A stretch of DNA of 64,000 bases from G963668605 sp963793625. Lineage in GTDB: Bacteria > Acidobacteriota > Terriglobia > Bryobacterales > Bryobacteraceae. The DNA is taken from NCBI GenBank assembly GCA_963793625.1, contig CAWCAT010000020.1, positions 124,001 through 188,000 of the forward strand. Direction: 5' to 3'. Under the pieces are notes generated by a model, which saw only the letters and a list, made by a program, of their open reading frames with translations, was not told where the DNA came from and ran no database searches. Positions 40,813-50,992 of the stretch are shown here, piece by piece (the stretch's first letter is position 1; each line of letters opens with the position of its first letter). Position numbers and translations under genes: made by a program.

Positions 40813-43410
40813 AACGCGCGGATGTCGCTCGGTGCACGCGGCGCTCGTTCCTCGGTGCAAGCTTCGCCGCTCGCGGCGCTGCCACAAACAGACACGACCG
40901 CAATCGACTTCCACAAGCTTGATCTCGCGCGCGGATCTGATCTACGACAAGCCCGTGCCGCGCAGCGAAGAGGGCATTCCCGATAGGCAATGGGCGCATG
41001 GGGACGCTCGTGTGGACTACGCCTACACAGCTTCGCATGCAGATCAATCGCGTCGATGTCTATGCTAACGATAGCCGCTCCAACAGCTTCTTCGAGACGG
41101 CACAACGATTACTGCGGCGGCTGTGGTTTCGTGGATCTGGACTTCGGCGCAACTGCGGCCGAGCCGTTTCCCGAATCCGGTTTTCGGCAACACCTTTCCG
41201 TCTATGACGGCAACTCGCGATCAGCGGAAAAGACGTCAACGCACGCATTTTCGCCTGGCCCGAACAGGACGTGCTGGCCATTTCGATCAGACGACCGGCG
41301 CGCAGGCCCGCGAGCCAGTCGAAATCAATCTGCGCATGCTGCGCTACGCCTCACAATACTTCGGAGGCAAACTCGAAACCTACGCGCGCGACCACGTTGT
41401 CGTGGTTCAGAACCGCAGCCATACCGCCGCGTCGCGTCTCATCATCGAAGGCGATTCGATCGTACTGACGCAGGAATTTCGCGAAGGCGAGTTTCTGCTG
41501 CAAGTCAGCCGTGGCCATCCGCATCACAGGCCGCACCGCGAAAGCGCGCATCACGACAGAGACAGAGGTGCGCCTGGTCGCCGCTCCCGGCACTGGGACC
41601 TACACGATTCTGATCGCCAGCGCCGCAACATTCGACCCGAACGGCGACGCGGTCGCCTCGGCATTGCGCCAACTCGATGCCGCCGCCAACAAGGGTCTCG
41701 GCTGCCCTGGCTCGGCGAGACGCAAGCATGGTGGCACGAGTTCTGGCCGCGCGGCTACGTCTCGCTGCACAGCGCTGATGGCGTGGCCGATGTACGTGGA
41801 GAGCCATTACCATTACTTCCTTTACCTGATGGCCTCGACTTCGCGCGGAAAATTTCCGCCCAAGTTCAACGGCATGATCTGGAACACCGGGCGGCGACCT
41901 GCGCACATGGGGCGTCCAGCACTGGTTCGCGAATCTAAGCTGCTATTACGAAGCGCTGCCTGCGACTAACCGAATGGAACTGCTCGATCCCGCATTCGAT
42001 ATGTACAGCGGGATGTTCGAAGCCTCCAGGGTCGCCGCGCAACAGCAGTGGGGCAGCCAGGGCATGTACATTCCCGAGACCACTTACTTCAACGGCCTCG
42101 AGCGCCTGCCCGACGACATTGCTGCCGAGATGCGCGAACTCTATCTTTTGCGCAAACCATGGGAGCAGCGCTCGGAGCGCTTCAAGGAATTCGCCAGCAC
42201 CAAGCATCCACACTCCAGCCGCTGGAACTGGAAGCAGTCCGGCAGTTGGGTGAACGGCCGCTATGTTATCGTCGAGCGCGGCTCCGGTCCTTACGGCGCG
42301 GTGAATCACATCTTCGGCAGCTCGGCGAAAATCGCTTACCTGTTCTGGCGTCGCTATGAGTACACGCTCGATCGTGAATGGTTGCGCCAGCGCGCCTACC
42401 CAATGCTGCATGGCGCTGTCGAGTTCTATCGCAATTATCCGAATTTGAAAAAGGGCGCTGACGGCAAATATCACATACACCACGTCAACAGCAACGAATC
42501 TGTGTGGGGCGCGCGTGACACCGATGAAGACCTCTCTTCACTCCGCGGCGTGCTGGCTGCCGCACTGCGCGCGTCCGATATTCTTGGCGTCGATGCCGAC
42601 CTGCGCCCCGTGTGGCGCGAGTTCCTTGCGAACCTTGCGCCTTTACCCACCAGCGCCGATCCCGAAGCGCTGAAGCCAGCGGATTACAAGGGTCCGGAGG
42701 TCTTCGTGCGCGGCCTGAAGCCTGCCATCAAGTCCGCCGGATTACTGCCCGATTCGAACAGTCTGCCGATGTGGTGGTTCGATCTTTGCCATCAGGAGAC
42801 GAGCGATCGCGCACGTCTGAAAATTGCAGACGCAACGTTCGACGCATATTATCGCAACGGGGTTAGCGCGCGCACGCCCGTCTCCGTGCTGTCGAAGCTG
42901 GCGATCGCCGCCGCGTATCAGGGCCGGGCCGACGCCGTGCGCCACCTGATCCCGAACCAGATCAACGCGCTCTCGCCGGAGCGCGGCACCGCCTATCGCA
43001 GTGGTGGCGTGCTGGCTAATCGCATGACCTTGCGTGAAGGCCCGCAGGCACTCGATGCGCAGCGGCTGGGCCGTGCGGCGGAAGCGCTGCAGCTTGCATT
43101 GCTACAGAGCAATCCGCCGGAACCCAGCGAAGACCCGATCATTCATTTGTTCCCTGCCTGGCCCAAGGATTGGACCGCGCGCTTCCGCCTGCGCGCCCGC
43201 GGCGCATTTCTGGTCAACGCTTCCATCACGAACGGCGCTATCGATTCGGTTGTTATCGAATCGCAGGCCGGAGCGCCCTGCGTACTGCGCAATCCCTGGG
43301 GCGACGCGACCGTGCAACTGCGCCGCGGCAGCAAGGCCACCACTTTGAGCGGTGCCATGCTGCGCTTCGCAACCAGTCCGGGTGAACGTGTAATCTTATC
43401 TGGTCGGTAA
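40809..43410 (+). CDS. DUF5703 / GH95-like (alpha/alpha)6-barrel glycoside hydrolase (about eleven indels)
   Basis: A large exported enzyme, 864 residues when nine insertions and two deletions are corrected. The Tat-like leader 'CTRRSFLGASFAARG' is followed by 'GIPIGNGRMGTLVWTTPTQL' and 'DYCGGCGFVDLDFGATAAEP', the N-terminal block I associate with DUF5703 proteins. 'AQAREPVEINLRMLRYASQY' is in the beta domain. From 41974 the catalytic alpha/alpha barrel reads cleanly: 'MYIPETTYFNGLERLPDD', 'LFWRRYEYTLDREWLRQRAY' and 'HVNSNESVWGARDTDEDLSS'. Most breaks fall before 41930. It overlaps GH97 upstream by ATGA and the GH71/99 gene downstream by 15 nt (convergent). Confidence 0.82.
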
Positions 43411-44667
43411 AACAGGCAGCGTGGGTTTCAGCGGAATTTCACCGTGGAAGGCTCGCGTGATTTCGCCTGCTAGTCGCAGATACCAATCGCTCGGCAGATC
43501 GCTTCCGTCCGCATCGAGCGTCAACCAGAATCCCTGCTCCGGAGCATCTTTGCGCTTTGCCGCGAGCTTGAACATGGCCGTCGCTTCATTCACTTCATCG
43601 AACATCGCTATCTTGAGAACCGTGGCGCCGGCCGCTTTCGCGTTGTAGGCCTGCTGCCAAAGGAACTCCCCGCGATTGCGCGGGATAGCGTTCTTCGGCG
43701 CATCCCTGTTCAAGTTCGCCCATGAGAAGCCCGGGAAAATCACGGGCATATAGACCTGTTTGTTTTTGCGCAACTCAGCGAGATCGGGCTCCAGTTCGTT
43801 TTTCTTCCAATCGTCAACTTGCGCCGTGGTTCGATAGCGCCCGATGGTCCATGGCTGAACCACATCCATCATGCGGTAGACTTCGCCCCAACCCGGGTCC
43901 TTGGCGGCGTCTGCTTTCAGGGTCCGCCACCGCGACGGCGTACCGCCCACGTACGTAACGCGGTACTTCGAATCAGCGCCGCTCTGGAACCACTGCACAA
44001 CCTGCTTGGCAACCTCGGGCTTTTCGGGCGGATGCTTGCCCACGTCACCAAGGCCCATGCCCCAGACTGCGAGCACCGGCTTGCCTTTGTGATGCAGATA
44101 GTCTGGATGCGAAGTTACCTTCATCACGTCAACAAGGTAAGTCCAATCATCGCGCAGCATTTGGAAGAAGGTGTCTTCCTTGCCGCCGCTAATGTCGTAC
44201 TCAATTGCGAAAGTGCGCCCGGTTTTTTCCGCGGCTGCCATGATGTTCTTGAGCACGACATCACCACTCGCGCGATTGCGCGCGGTTCCGCCAATAAATC
44301 GCTGGACCAGCACTCCATCCAGTCCATACTCCTTCATCCAACTGAAATGCCGGAGTACGGTCTTCGAGTTCCGCGACGTGAACAGGTATGCCGGCTTTCC
44401 GCCGATCGTCATTCCCGGCACCGCGCACAATTCATCGCGATCGAACTCGCTTAGGTCCGGATACATATCTATCGTGAGTGTCTCGGCTTTGGGCACTCCG
44501 CGCGACCAATGGCTCCAGATACTCCCCGGCACTTGATCCGAGGCGCAGTCGAACCAACCCTGATACCCGAACAGCACCTTGCCTTCTAGCGTGGAAGGAT
44601 CCACACGATCAGCCGCATGGATCCGGCAACACAGCAATCCGACAAAACAGACACTCTTAAGGTTCAC
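43396..44667 (-). CDS. Glycoside hydrolase family 71/99-like protein
   Basis: A 423-residue exported TIM barrel with 'GKVLFGYQGWFDCASDQVPG' at the mature N-terminus and 'DGVLVQRFIGG'. 'MRDDWTYLVDVMKVTSHPDY', 'KPVLAVWGMGLGDVG' and 'ATVLKIAMFDEVNEATAMF' match the GH71/GH99-like group, which includes endo-alpha-mannosidases and xylosidase/arabinosidase homologues. The GTG at 44667 is chosen because it starts a signal peptide ('VNLKSVCFVGLLCCRIHA') 2 nt after the PepD stop; upstream in-frame codons lie inside pepD. It probably shares a transcript with pepD. The frame is intact. Confidence 0.85.
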   Translation of the reverse strand: MNLKSVCFVGLLCCRIHAADRVDPSTLEGKVLFGYQGWFDCASDQVPGSIWSHWSRGVPKAETLTIDMYPDLSEFDRDELCAVPGMTIGGKPAYLFTSRNSKTVLRHFSWMKEYGLDGVLVQRFIGGTARNRASGDVVLKNIMAAAEKTGRTFAIEYDISGGKEDTFFQMLRDDWTYLVDVMKVTSHPDYLHHKGKPVLAVWGMGLGDVGKHPPEKPEVAKQVVQWFQSGADSKYRVTYVGGTPSRWRTLKADAAKDPGWGEVYRMMDVVQPWTIGRYRTTAQVDDWKKNELEPDLAELRKNKQVYMPVIFPGFSWANLNRDAPKNAIPRNRGEFLWQQAYNAKAAGATVLKIAMFDEVNEATAMFKLAAKRKDAPEQGFWLTLDADGSDLPSDWYLRLAGEITRAFHGEIPLKPTLPVLPTR

Positions 44668-44669
44668 GA

Positions 44670-46118
44670 CTAGATGCGCTCCAGCAAACCCGAGAGAAAT
44701 CTCCAGTACGGCTCGACAGACGAAATCTTGAGCTTCTCGTTCGGACTGTGGACATCGATGATGTGCGGACCGAATGCGATCATCTGCATGCCCGGATGCT
44801 TTTCGCCGATCACGCCACATTCGAGGCCGGCATGCATCGCCACCAGTTCAGGATCGATTCCCAAAATCTCCTGATGGACGGCCTTCGATTTTTGCACCAG
44901 ATCGCTCGTAGGCTCGGGCTTCCAGCCTGGATACCCGCCATTCTGCTCAACCCTGAATCCCGCCTGACGAAAGATGCTCGCGACCATCGACCCGGCCGCT
45001 CGTTTGCTGCTCAGAATAGCGCTGCGCTGGCTGGTCTCGATCACGACTTCATCTCCAATAACCGCGACCGTCGCGAGATTCGTGGAGGTCTGAACCAGGC
45101 CGGCAACAGCGGGGCTCATCGCAAGTACGCCATGATGCTGGCTGGCTAGTAGTCCAGCGACGAGCAATGCGTCTGCGTCGGCCAGCACTTGCTCCGGACG
45201 GGCCGTGCTCTCCATCGCGATTTGCAGACCGGGATCAAACGACCCAAGGTCAGCTTGTGCCTCAGCTTCTAGCGTCGCAAGCAGTGCTTTCAAATCCTGC
45301 TCGCGCGCAGCATCCACAACCACAATTGCGAATGCCTCACGCGGAATCGCGTTGCGTTTACTCCCGCCGTTCATGTCAACGACCGCAACAGGCAGGCTGT
45401 TGATGAGTGTCTGCAATACGCGGCCAAGAATGCGCACGGCATTGCCGCGGCCTTTATGAATGTCGAGGCCGGAGTGTCCGCCCTGCAGGCCGGATACTTT
45501 CACGCGCCAGGCATTGCCTTCGGGAGCAGGCCGGAGCACCACCTTGTGGTGCGCCACGGAGTTGAGACCACCCGCGCAACCGATGCAAAGCGTACCCTCT
45601 TCCTCGCCATCGAGGTTCAGGAAGTACTTGGACTTGAGCAGACCTTCGGGGAATTCTGAAGCGCCCGTGAGCCCGGTTTCTTCATCGACCGTGAAGAGGA
45701 ATTCCAAGGGCCCATGATTGACGTCTTCGCTCTCCATCATGGCCAACCCCGACGCCACGCCCACTCCGTTGTCGGCGCCAAGCGTTGTGCCGTTGGCTTT
45801 CAGCCAGTCGCCATCGCGCACCAGTTGGATCGGGTCTGTATCGAAGTTGTGCGCCGTGCCTTCATTCTTTTCGCAGACCATGTCCAGATGGCCCTGCAGA
45901 ACCGCCATGATCGCATTCTCACGTCCTGGGCGTGCGGGTTTGCGGACAACTATATTACCCACAGCATCCTGGATCGCTTCCAAGCCAAGCCGTGCGGCCT
46001 GCGCCAGCACATACTCGCGCGCAGCAGCTTCTTTGCCAGACGCGCGCGGGATCGCCGACAACGCCGCAAAGTGTTTCCACAGAGTCCTGGGTTCCAGACC
46101 TTCAATCGCAGATGTCAT
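44670..46118 (-). CDS. pepD: Aminoacyl-histidine dipeptidase (PepD), M20 family
   Basis: A 482-residue cytosolic dizinc dipeptidase, close to the usual PepD length. Zinc and catalytic residues are visible: His in 'VLQGHLDMVCEKN', Asp in 'TTLGADNGVGVASGLAMM', the general base in 'VDEETGLTGASEFPEGLL', and 'LNLDGEEEGTLCIGCAGG'. The dimerisation 'GGHSGLDIHKGRGNA' and the C-terminal 'AMHAGLECGVIGEKHPGM' complete it. The ATG at 46118 is preferred; an ATG three codons earlier (46127) is equally possible. Cleaves Xaa-His dipeptides. The GH71/99 gene follows after 2 nt. Confidence 0.94.
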   Translation of the reverse strand: MTSAIEGLEPRTLWKHFAALSAIPRASGKEAAAREYVLAQAARLGLEAIQDAVGNIVVRKPARPGRENAIMAVLQGHLDMVCEKNEGTAHNFDTDPIQLVRDGDWLKANGTTLGADNGVGVASGLAMMESEDVNHGPLEFLFTVDEETGLTGASEFPEGLLKSKYFLNLDGEEEGTLCIGCAGGLNSVAHHKVVLRPAPEGNAWRVKVSGLQGGHSGLDIHKGRGNAVRILGRVLQTLINSLPVAVVDMNGGSKRNAIPREAFAIVVVDAAREQDLKALLATLEAEAQADLGSFDPGLQIAMESTARPEQVLADADALLVAGLLASQHHGVLAMSPAVAGLVQTSTNLATVAVIGDEVVIETSQRSAILSSKRAAGSMVASIFRQAGFRVEQNGGYPGWKPEPTSDLVQKSKAVHQEILGIDPELVAMHAGLECGVIGEKHPGMQMIAFGPHIIDVHSPNEKLKISSVEPYWRFLSGLLERI

Positions 46119-46224
46119 GTTCACCATCGTACAGCGTGAGTTAGCGCCGTGTGATAAATGGGCATGCCAGTTACGCACTCCCTCACGTTTTCATCGGCGT
46201 GAAGCCCAGCCTACACTGGTGAAT

Positions 46225-47166
46225 ATGATTGCCATCGTAGGAGCTGCCGGAGCGATTGGTCACGCTGTCGGAGCAGAACTCAACCGTAGGGGCACGCCCT
46301 ACCGCGTAATCGGTCGCGACCGCTCGAAGCTCGAAGCAGCGTTTGCTGGAAAAGCCGAAATCACACCCGCTGATATCGCTGACGCCACACAAGCAGAGCG
46401 TGCGCTCGCGGGCATCGACACGGTGATCTATGCAGTAGGCGTGCCATATCAGCAATTCGAACTGCATCCGGTCCTGATGCGCAAAACCATGGAGGCCGCC
46501 CGAAGCGCGGGCGTCAGACGCGTCGCGGTCGTATCCAGCGTCTATGGCTATGGAATTCCGCAGTCTGAGCGCGTTTCAGAAACCCATCCTCGCGAACCGC
46601 AGTCACGCAAAGGCAGGCTGCGCAAAGAGCAGGAAGACATCGCGCTCGCGGCGCACAGTCCTGGCGGTCTGCAAACGCTAATTCTGCACCTTCCGGATTT
46701 CTACGGGCCACACGCCGAACTCAGCCTCGCGGATTTGATCTTCCGAGGCGCAATCGAAGACAAAACGGCGAACTGGATCGGCTCGCTCGATCTTCCGCAT
46801 GAGTTTGTGTTTGTTCCCGACGTAGGGCCGGTGCTGTCCGATCTGATCGCTCGCCCAGACAGCTTTGGTCAGGCCTGGAACTTCGGTGGACCCGGCACAA
46901 TCACCGGCCGCGAATTCGCAACAGAGGTTTACGGGCTAACAGGCCAACCACCCAGAATTCGAGAAGTCGGAGTTTGGATGCTCAAGCTAGGAGGCCTGTT
47001 CAATCCACTGCTCCGCGAGTTAGTGGAACTGCACTACCTCGGAACAACGCCGGTGATTCTGGACGACACCAAACTCCACGACCATCTTGGAATCGTGCGA
47101 AAGACACCCTATCGCGAAGCCATTCGCCTCACTATGAACTGGTACAAATCAGACGCGCGCGGCTAG
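46225..47166 (+). CDS. NAD(P)-binding epimerase-like protein
   Basis: A 313-residue atypical SDR. The N-terminal 'IAIVGAAGAIGHAVGAEL' is a G-x-x-G-x-x-G nucleotide motif. 'VAVVSSVYGYGIPQSERV' and 'TLILHLPDFYGPHAE' are in the positions of NAD-dependent epimerases and NmrA-like proteins; the classical Tyr-x3-Lys is not clear. The ATG at 46225 begins the nucleotide fold directly, and the longer frame back to 45718 is antisense to pepD. It ends convergently with the hemerythrin gene, overlapping 18 nt. Substrate unknown. Confidence 0.88.
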   Translation: MIAIVGAAGAIGHAVGAELNRRGTPYRVIGRDRSKLEAAFAGKAEITPADIADATQAERALAGIDTVIYAVGVPYQQFELHPVLMRKTMEAARSAGVRRVAVVSSVYGYGIPQSERVSETHPREPQSRKGRLRKEQEDIALAAHSPGGLQTLILHLPDFYGPHAELSLADLIFRGAIEDKTANWIGSLDLPHEFVFVPDVGPVLSDLIARPDSFGQAWNFGGPGTITGREFATEVYGLTGQPPRIREVGVWMLKLGGLFNPLLRELVELHYLGTTPVILDDTKLHDHLGIVRKTPYREAIRLTMNWYKSDARG

Positions 47167-47493
47167 CGGAAAAAAGTCGCGCTCTTCTTCGATGATGTTG
47201 TGCTGCGTGATCGCCCAAAACCGACCATACAGATAAAGTCGATCCGCGGGCACGCACGTGTGAATCGCATGCGCGATCTCGCGCGATTCGTTGTGCTGGG
47301 CAATCATCTTGGCGATCATGCCGGGATGCACATCGCGCAAATCAATAAACAGCCCGGACTCCTCGGCTTCATAATGCGCGAGCGCCAGACGTTCGGCATC
47401 CAGGAAATCCTCTTCCAGCCAGCCCGCGTGCAGGCAGTCGAGAACCTCTTCCATTTCACGATGCTGGCGACGGCTCTCCGCAATCCGATTCAT
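47149..47493 (-). CDS. Hemerythrin-like (HHE) protein, last gene of the nitrate operon
   Basis: A 114-residue four-helix protein with the expected di-iron ligands: His11, His40 and Glu44 ('ALAHYEAEES'), His67 ('IAQHNESREIAH') and His98 with Glu102 ('ITQHNIIEEERDFFP'). Such proteins bind oxygen or nitric oxide, or repair iron centres. Its start overlaps the DUF6755-like gene by 4 nt (ATGA), so it belongs to the operon that makes the nitrate reductase. A nitrosative-stress or oxygen-sensing role there is a reasonable inference. Confidence 0.88.
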   Translation of the reverse strand: MNRIAESRRQHREMEEVLDCLHAGWLEEDFLDAERLALAHYEAEESGLFIDLRDVHPGMIAKMIAQHNESREIAHAIHTCVPADRLYLYGRFWAITQHNIIEEERDFFPLAARV

Positions 47494-47726
47494 TTTCGTA
47501 AATCCCTATCCATTGATACGATGAACCAGTACAATCCGGCTGACGCCAAAAACAGAATGCCCGAGAAAATCGCGCCGGGAATCGCCGTCTCCGGATGGCC
47601 TGCAAGAAACTCGTCGAGGCTCGCCGAGAGCAGCCAGATCTGTACCAGCAACAACACAACAATTAACGCAAGCGCGCCGTCAATTGCCGTGACTCCATGT
47701 TTGTGAAGCGGTACCTGCTGATCCAT
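47490..47726 (-). CDS. Small two-span membrane protein, DUF6755-like
   Basis: A 78-residue protein with two hydrophobic helices (about 18-35 'ALALIVVLLLVQIWLLSA' and 50-70 'GAIFSGILFLASAGLYWFIV') joined by a short polar loop 'DEFLAGHPETAIP'. From memory it resembles the DUF6755 family of small acidobacterial membrane proteins; this is a recognition call, not a search result. The start at 47726 lies 1 nt after the Rieske stop, and the stop overlaps the hemerythrin start. It is plausibly a small anchor or accessory subunit of the reductase complex. Confidence 0.75.
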   Translation of the reverse strand: MDQQVPLHKHGVTAIDGALALIVVLLLVQIWLLSASLDEFLAGHPETAIPGAIFSGILFLASAGLYWFIVSMDRDLRK

Positions 47727-47727
47727 C

Positions 47728-48243
47728 TCAACCCTCCGGCTTTTCTTGCATAGAAATCGCAATCAATTGCTGCCCGCGCCGATCGAGCACCACACGCGGT
47801 AATGGGCGCGGCGGCGGACCCTGCAGCACACTGCCGTCCTTGATCGAAAAATATCCTTCGTGGCAAGGACACTCCAGTCGATTGTGTTTCTGCGAGTAAT
47901 ACACGGCGCACGAAAGGTGCGTACATTTCTGGCTGTACGCGACGTACTCCTGATCACTGGTGCGCACCATGATACAGGCATCATTAGGGCCGGGATACTG
48001 GAAGATCTTCACACCGCCAACTGGGATTTCGCCGACAGTCGCGACCGCCTGCGCCGGAAATTTCGATTCAGTCTGGAACCACGATTTCACCAGAATCCAG
48101 AGATTTCCCACGAACATGGCCAGGCTCGTCAGCACAAGGAACTTGCCGAACTGCCGCCGGTAAACGTACTTCTCATCTGCGGCGCGAATCGAAAATTCTT
48201 CGCGCCATAAGGGCTGCGTGCCCGGCTTTTCAGGCGTTGACAT
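47728..48243 (-). CDS. Rieske [2Fe-2S] protein with N-terminal membrane anchor
   Basis: A 171-residue iron-sulfur protein. One transmembrane helix (about 34-54, 'KFLVLTSLAMFVGNLWILVK') precedes the Rieske domain. Box 1 is 'CTHLSC' with Cys107 and His109; box 2 is 'CPCHEG' with Cys125 and His128. Cys112 and Cys127 are placed to form the family disulfide. It overlaps the ferredoxin stop by 14 nt. In quinol-oxidising complexes Rieske proteins accept electrons from quinol; here it should pass them between the NarI-like domain and the molybdoenzyme side. Confidence 0.94.
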   Translation of the reverse strand: MSTPEKPGTQPLWREEFSIRAADEKYVYRRQFGKFLVLTSLAMFVGNLWILVKSWFQTESKFPAQAVATVGEIPVGGVKIFQYPGPNDACIMVRTSDQEYVAYSQKCTHLSCAVYYSQKHNRLECPCHEGYFSIKDGSVLQGPPPRPLPRVVLDRRGQQLIAISMQEKPEG

Positions 48244-48817
48244 GCGCGCCCTCCCACATGTAATCGACTACATCCACCGCGATAAAATTTTGAGTGGCCG
48301 GAGCCATCATGTGGACCTTGGTCTTCACCATTTGCTTACCAAACAAAAACTCATTCACTGGATTTTCCATGCGCCCCAAATCAATCACCTCACGCGGCAC
48401 ATAGGCCAGCGCCTGGCTCGGACATACCGTCGCGCACATTGGCCGCTTCCCGATCGAAGTGCGGTCGTAACACATATCGCACTTCATCATCTGCTCGATT
48501 TCGACGAGCATCTTCGGCACGCCGAAAGGACATGCCAGCACGCAGTTCGAACACGCGATGCACCGAGGCTTCAGCGAGGATTGCACGACGCCGTCCTCGG
48601 TCTGCTTGATCGCATCAGCGGGACACACCTGCGCGCAGGTAGGATCCTCGCAGTGCATACAAACCATCGGCACGGTCGCGATCGAATTTTCACGATCGAT
48701 AAAATCGACGTGGATCATCGAGGTGCCGCGATGCGTTTCGCACTCTGCGCACGCATTCACGCAGGACTGGCAACCGATGCAGCGCGAGGGGTCGATGAAG
48801 AAATCGTATCCGTACAT
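48230..48817 (-). CDS. Four-cluster 4Fe-4S ferredoxin subunit (NrfC/DmsB-like)
   Basis: A 195-residue electron-transfer subunit with four cysteine sets: Cys13/16/19/23, 53/56/61/65, 86/89/92/96 and 113/116/128/132. Examples are 'CIGCQSCVNACAEC' and 'CIACSNCVLACPFGVPKM'. This is the arrangement of beta subunits partnering molybdopterin oxidoreductases. The ATG at 48817 overlaps the NasA-like stop as TGATG, so synthesis is coupled to the catalytic subunit. No leader peptide is seen, consistent with a cytoplasmic or inner-face location. Confidence 0.93.
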   Translation of the reverse strand: MYGYDFFIDPSRCIGCQSCVNACAECETHRGTSMIHVDFIDRENSIATVPMVCMHCEDPTCAQVCPADAIKQTEDGVVQSSLKPRCIACSNCVLACPFGVPKMLVEIEQMMKCDMCYDRTSIGKRPMCATVCPSQALAYVPREVIDLGRMENPVNEFLFGKQMVKTKVHMMAPATQNFIAVDVVDYMWEGAHVNA

Positions 48818-50992
48818 CAGCCGCGCTCCTTCATCAACTGGCAAGCCGAGACCTTGTACTCGGGAATTTTGCTGCGCGGGTCCAGAGTGCGATGCGTCAG
48901 CATGTTTGCGCTGCGCCGCCCCGGCCAGTGATACGGAATGAAAACCGTATCGGGGCGGATCGTTTTTACCACCATGGCCGGCAAAGTAATTTCAGATCGG
49001 CGCGTGCGCACCGTCACACGATCACCCGTCGCAATACCGTATTGTTCGGCGAGCCGCGGATGGATTTCCACTCTCGGCTCCGGATACTGATCGACCAGCG
49101 CACCGATGCGCCGGGTCTGCGTGCCCGATAAGTACTGACTTACAACGCGGCCTGTGGTCAGAAAGATCGGATACTGTTCATCTATCGGATCGCCGCTCGG
49201 TCGATTTTCAGTAACGAGGAATTTCGCTTTACCATCGGGGTGCCAGAATACCCCACCCTCAAAGAATCGCGGAGTGCCCGGATGGTCCAGCGTTGGACAG
49301 GGCCAGAACACGCCCATGTTCTCGTCCACTTTTTCGTAGGTGATGCCGTAGTAATCCGCGTAACCGCCGCGCGAGGCCTCGCGTAATTCTTCGAAAACAT
49401 CACGCGGAGTCTTGAACGGAAAATACTTGCCCTTGCCCAGACGCTGCGCCATGTCCAGCAGAATGTCCGTGTCTGTGCGCGCGTTGCCCGGCGGATCGAC
49501 CGCCTTTTGGATGTGGATCACGCGACCTTCGGCGCTGGTGACCAAGCCCTCTTCTTCTTCCTGCAGACCGCCCGCGAGTACGACGTCGGCATGTTGCGCG
49601 GTCTCGGAAAGAAAGAAATCGATCACGCCGAAAAAATCGAGTTTTTCCAACGCCTCGCGCGTGAAGTTGGCGTCCGGCAACGACACCAGCGGGTTGAAGC
49701 ACATCGAGAACAGCGCCTTGATTTCGCCCGCATGAATCTTGTTCATGATCTCGACGGCGCTCACGCCCGCCTGCGGAAGTTCGTCCGGCGTAATGCCCCA
49801 GACCTTCGCAACGTGCTCGCGAGCCTTTGGGTCATTGATGCTGCGCTGTCCGGGAAGTTGATCGCACTTCTGACCGTGCTCGCGCCCGCCCTGTCCGTTG
49901 CCCTGCCCCGTGATCATCATGCAGCCCGCGCCTTCGCGTCCGATATTCCCGGTGGCCAGCGCGATATTGATTACGGCGAGACAATTCTCGACGCCCTTCG
50001 ATTGGTGCTCCAAGCCGCGCGCATGCATGATGATGGCCCGCTCCGCGCCACCGATCCAGCGCGCTGCTTTTTCAATCGACTCCGGCGGCACACCAGTTAT
50101 GTCGGCGGCCCGCGCCGGATCCCATTCCTTGACAGACTCCGCAACCGCTTCGAAACCGGTCGTGTGCGCCGCAATGAAATCAGGCTTGTGCAGACCCTCG
50201 CGCAAAATCACATGCAGAATGCTCATCAACAGCACAAGGTCTGTGCCCGGGCCGCACCGGTAGGAATAAATCCGCATTGCGCGTGATTGGAGTCATGCGC
50301 GGATCGGCTACGATCAAGCGCCCGCCGTTATCGCGCATGCGCCAGATGTAATCGGTCGTGATAGGAGCGCAATCGGCAATGTTCGCACCGATCGCGAAGA
50401 CGACCTGTGCTTTCGGGATGTCACTCCACGGGTTCGGACAACGATCCACATTGAATGCGAGCTTGTAGGCCGTACCCGCCGACACCATGCACAAACGCCC
50501 GTTGTAATCGATGTACTTCGTCCCCAGCGCAACGCGCGCGAACTTACCAAGGAGATAGGATTTTTCCGTCGTCAGCGAAGCGCCGCCATACACAGCGACC
50601 GCATCTTTGCCGTACTTCTCCTGCACTTCACGCAAGCGCCGCACCGTGAAAGCGAGCGCTTCGTCCCACGTCGCAGAACGAAAACCCTGGTCGGTACGCA
50701 TCTGCGGATTGAGCAGGCGATCCGGGTGATTATCCTGCATGTAGCGCTTCACGCCCTTGGGACAGAGCATTCCACGATTGAACGGGAATTCCTCCCACGG
50801 CTCGAAGCCGACCACTTTGTTCGCACGAACCTTAAGCTGAATCCCGCATTGCTGGCCGCAAAAACAACAGTGCGTTTTAACCAGCTTCTCGGCTTCGCGT
50901 GACTCGTCCTTCCAGCCGCCCGGCGGAACATAGTTCAAATGCGGGCCGAATTCTTCGGTCAGTTTTTCGACTGACTCAGGCAATTTCGCCAC
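48817..50992 (-). CDS. Molybdopterin oxidoreductase, NasA/NarB-like nitrate reductase (one frameshift)
   Basis: Catalytic subunit, 724 residues after repair, of the DMSO-reductase superfamily. Cys43, Cys45/Cys49 and Cys77 ('CCFCGQQCG', 'GMLCPKGVKRYMQDN') bind one 4Fe-4S cluster. Cys168 in 'DYNGRLCMVSAG' sits where NasA/NapA enzymes ligate Mo. 'AIGANIADCAPITTDYIW' and 'DVVLAGGLQEEEEGLVTSAE' belong to the cofactor domains. The frame breaks near 50247 at CCCGGG; removing one base restores 'VRPGTDLVLLMSIL'. No Tat leader, so cytoplasmic. Context (nitrate transporter, Rieske, ferredoxin) supports nitrate as substrate. Confidence 0.9.

Noticed and set aside
40809..41940. Pseudogene status for the DUF5703 gene because of many breaks
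   Set aside because: All conserved motifs survive and correcting nine insertions and two deletions gives an exact 865-codon frame; decay would also bring nonsense substitutions.
45718..46224. Long N-terminal extension of the 46225 epimerase
   Set aside because: It is antisense to pepD and the nucleotide-binding motif starts directly at the ATG at 46225.
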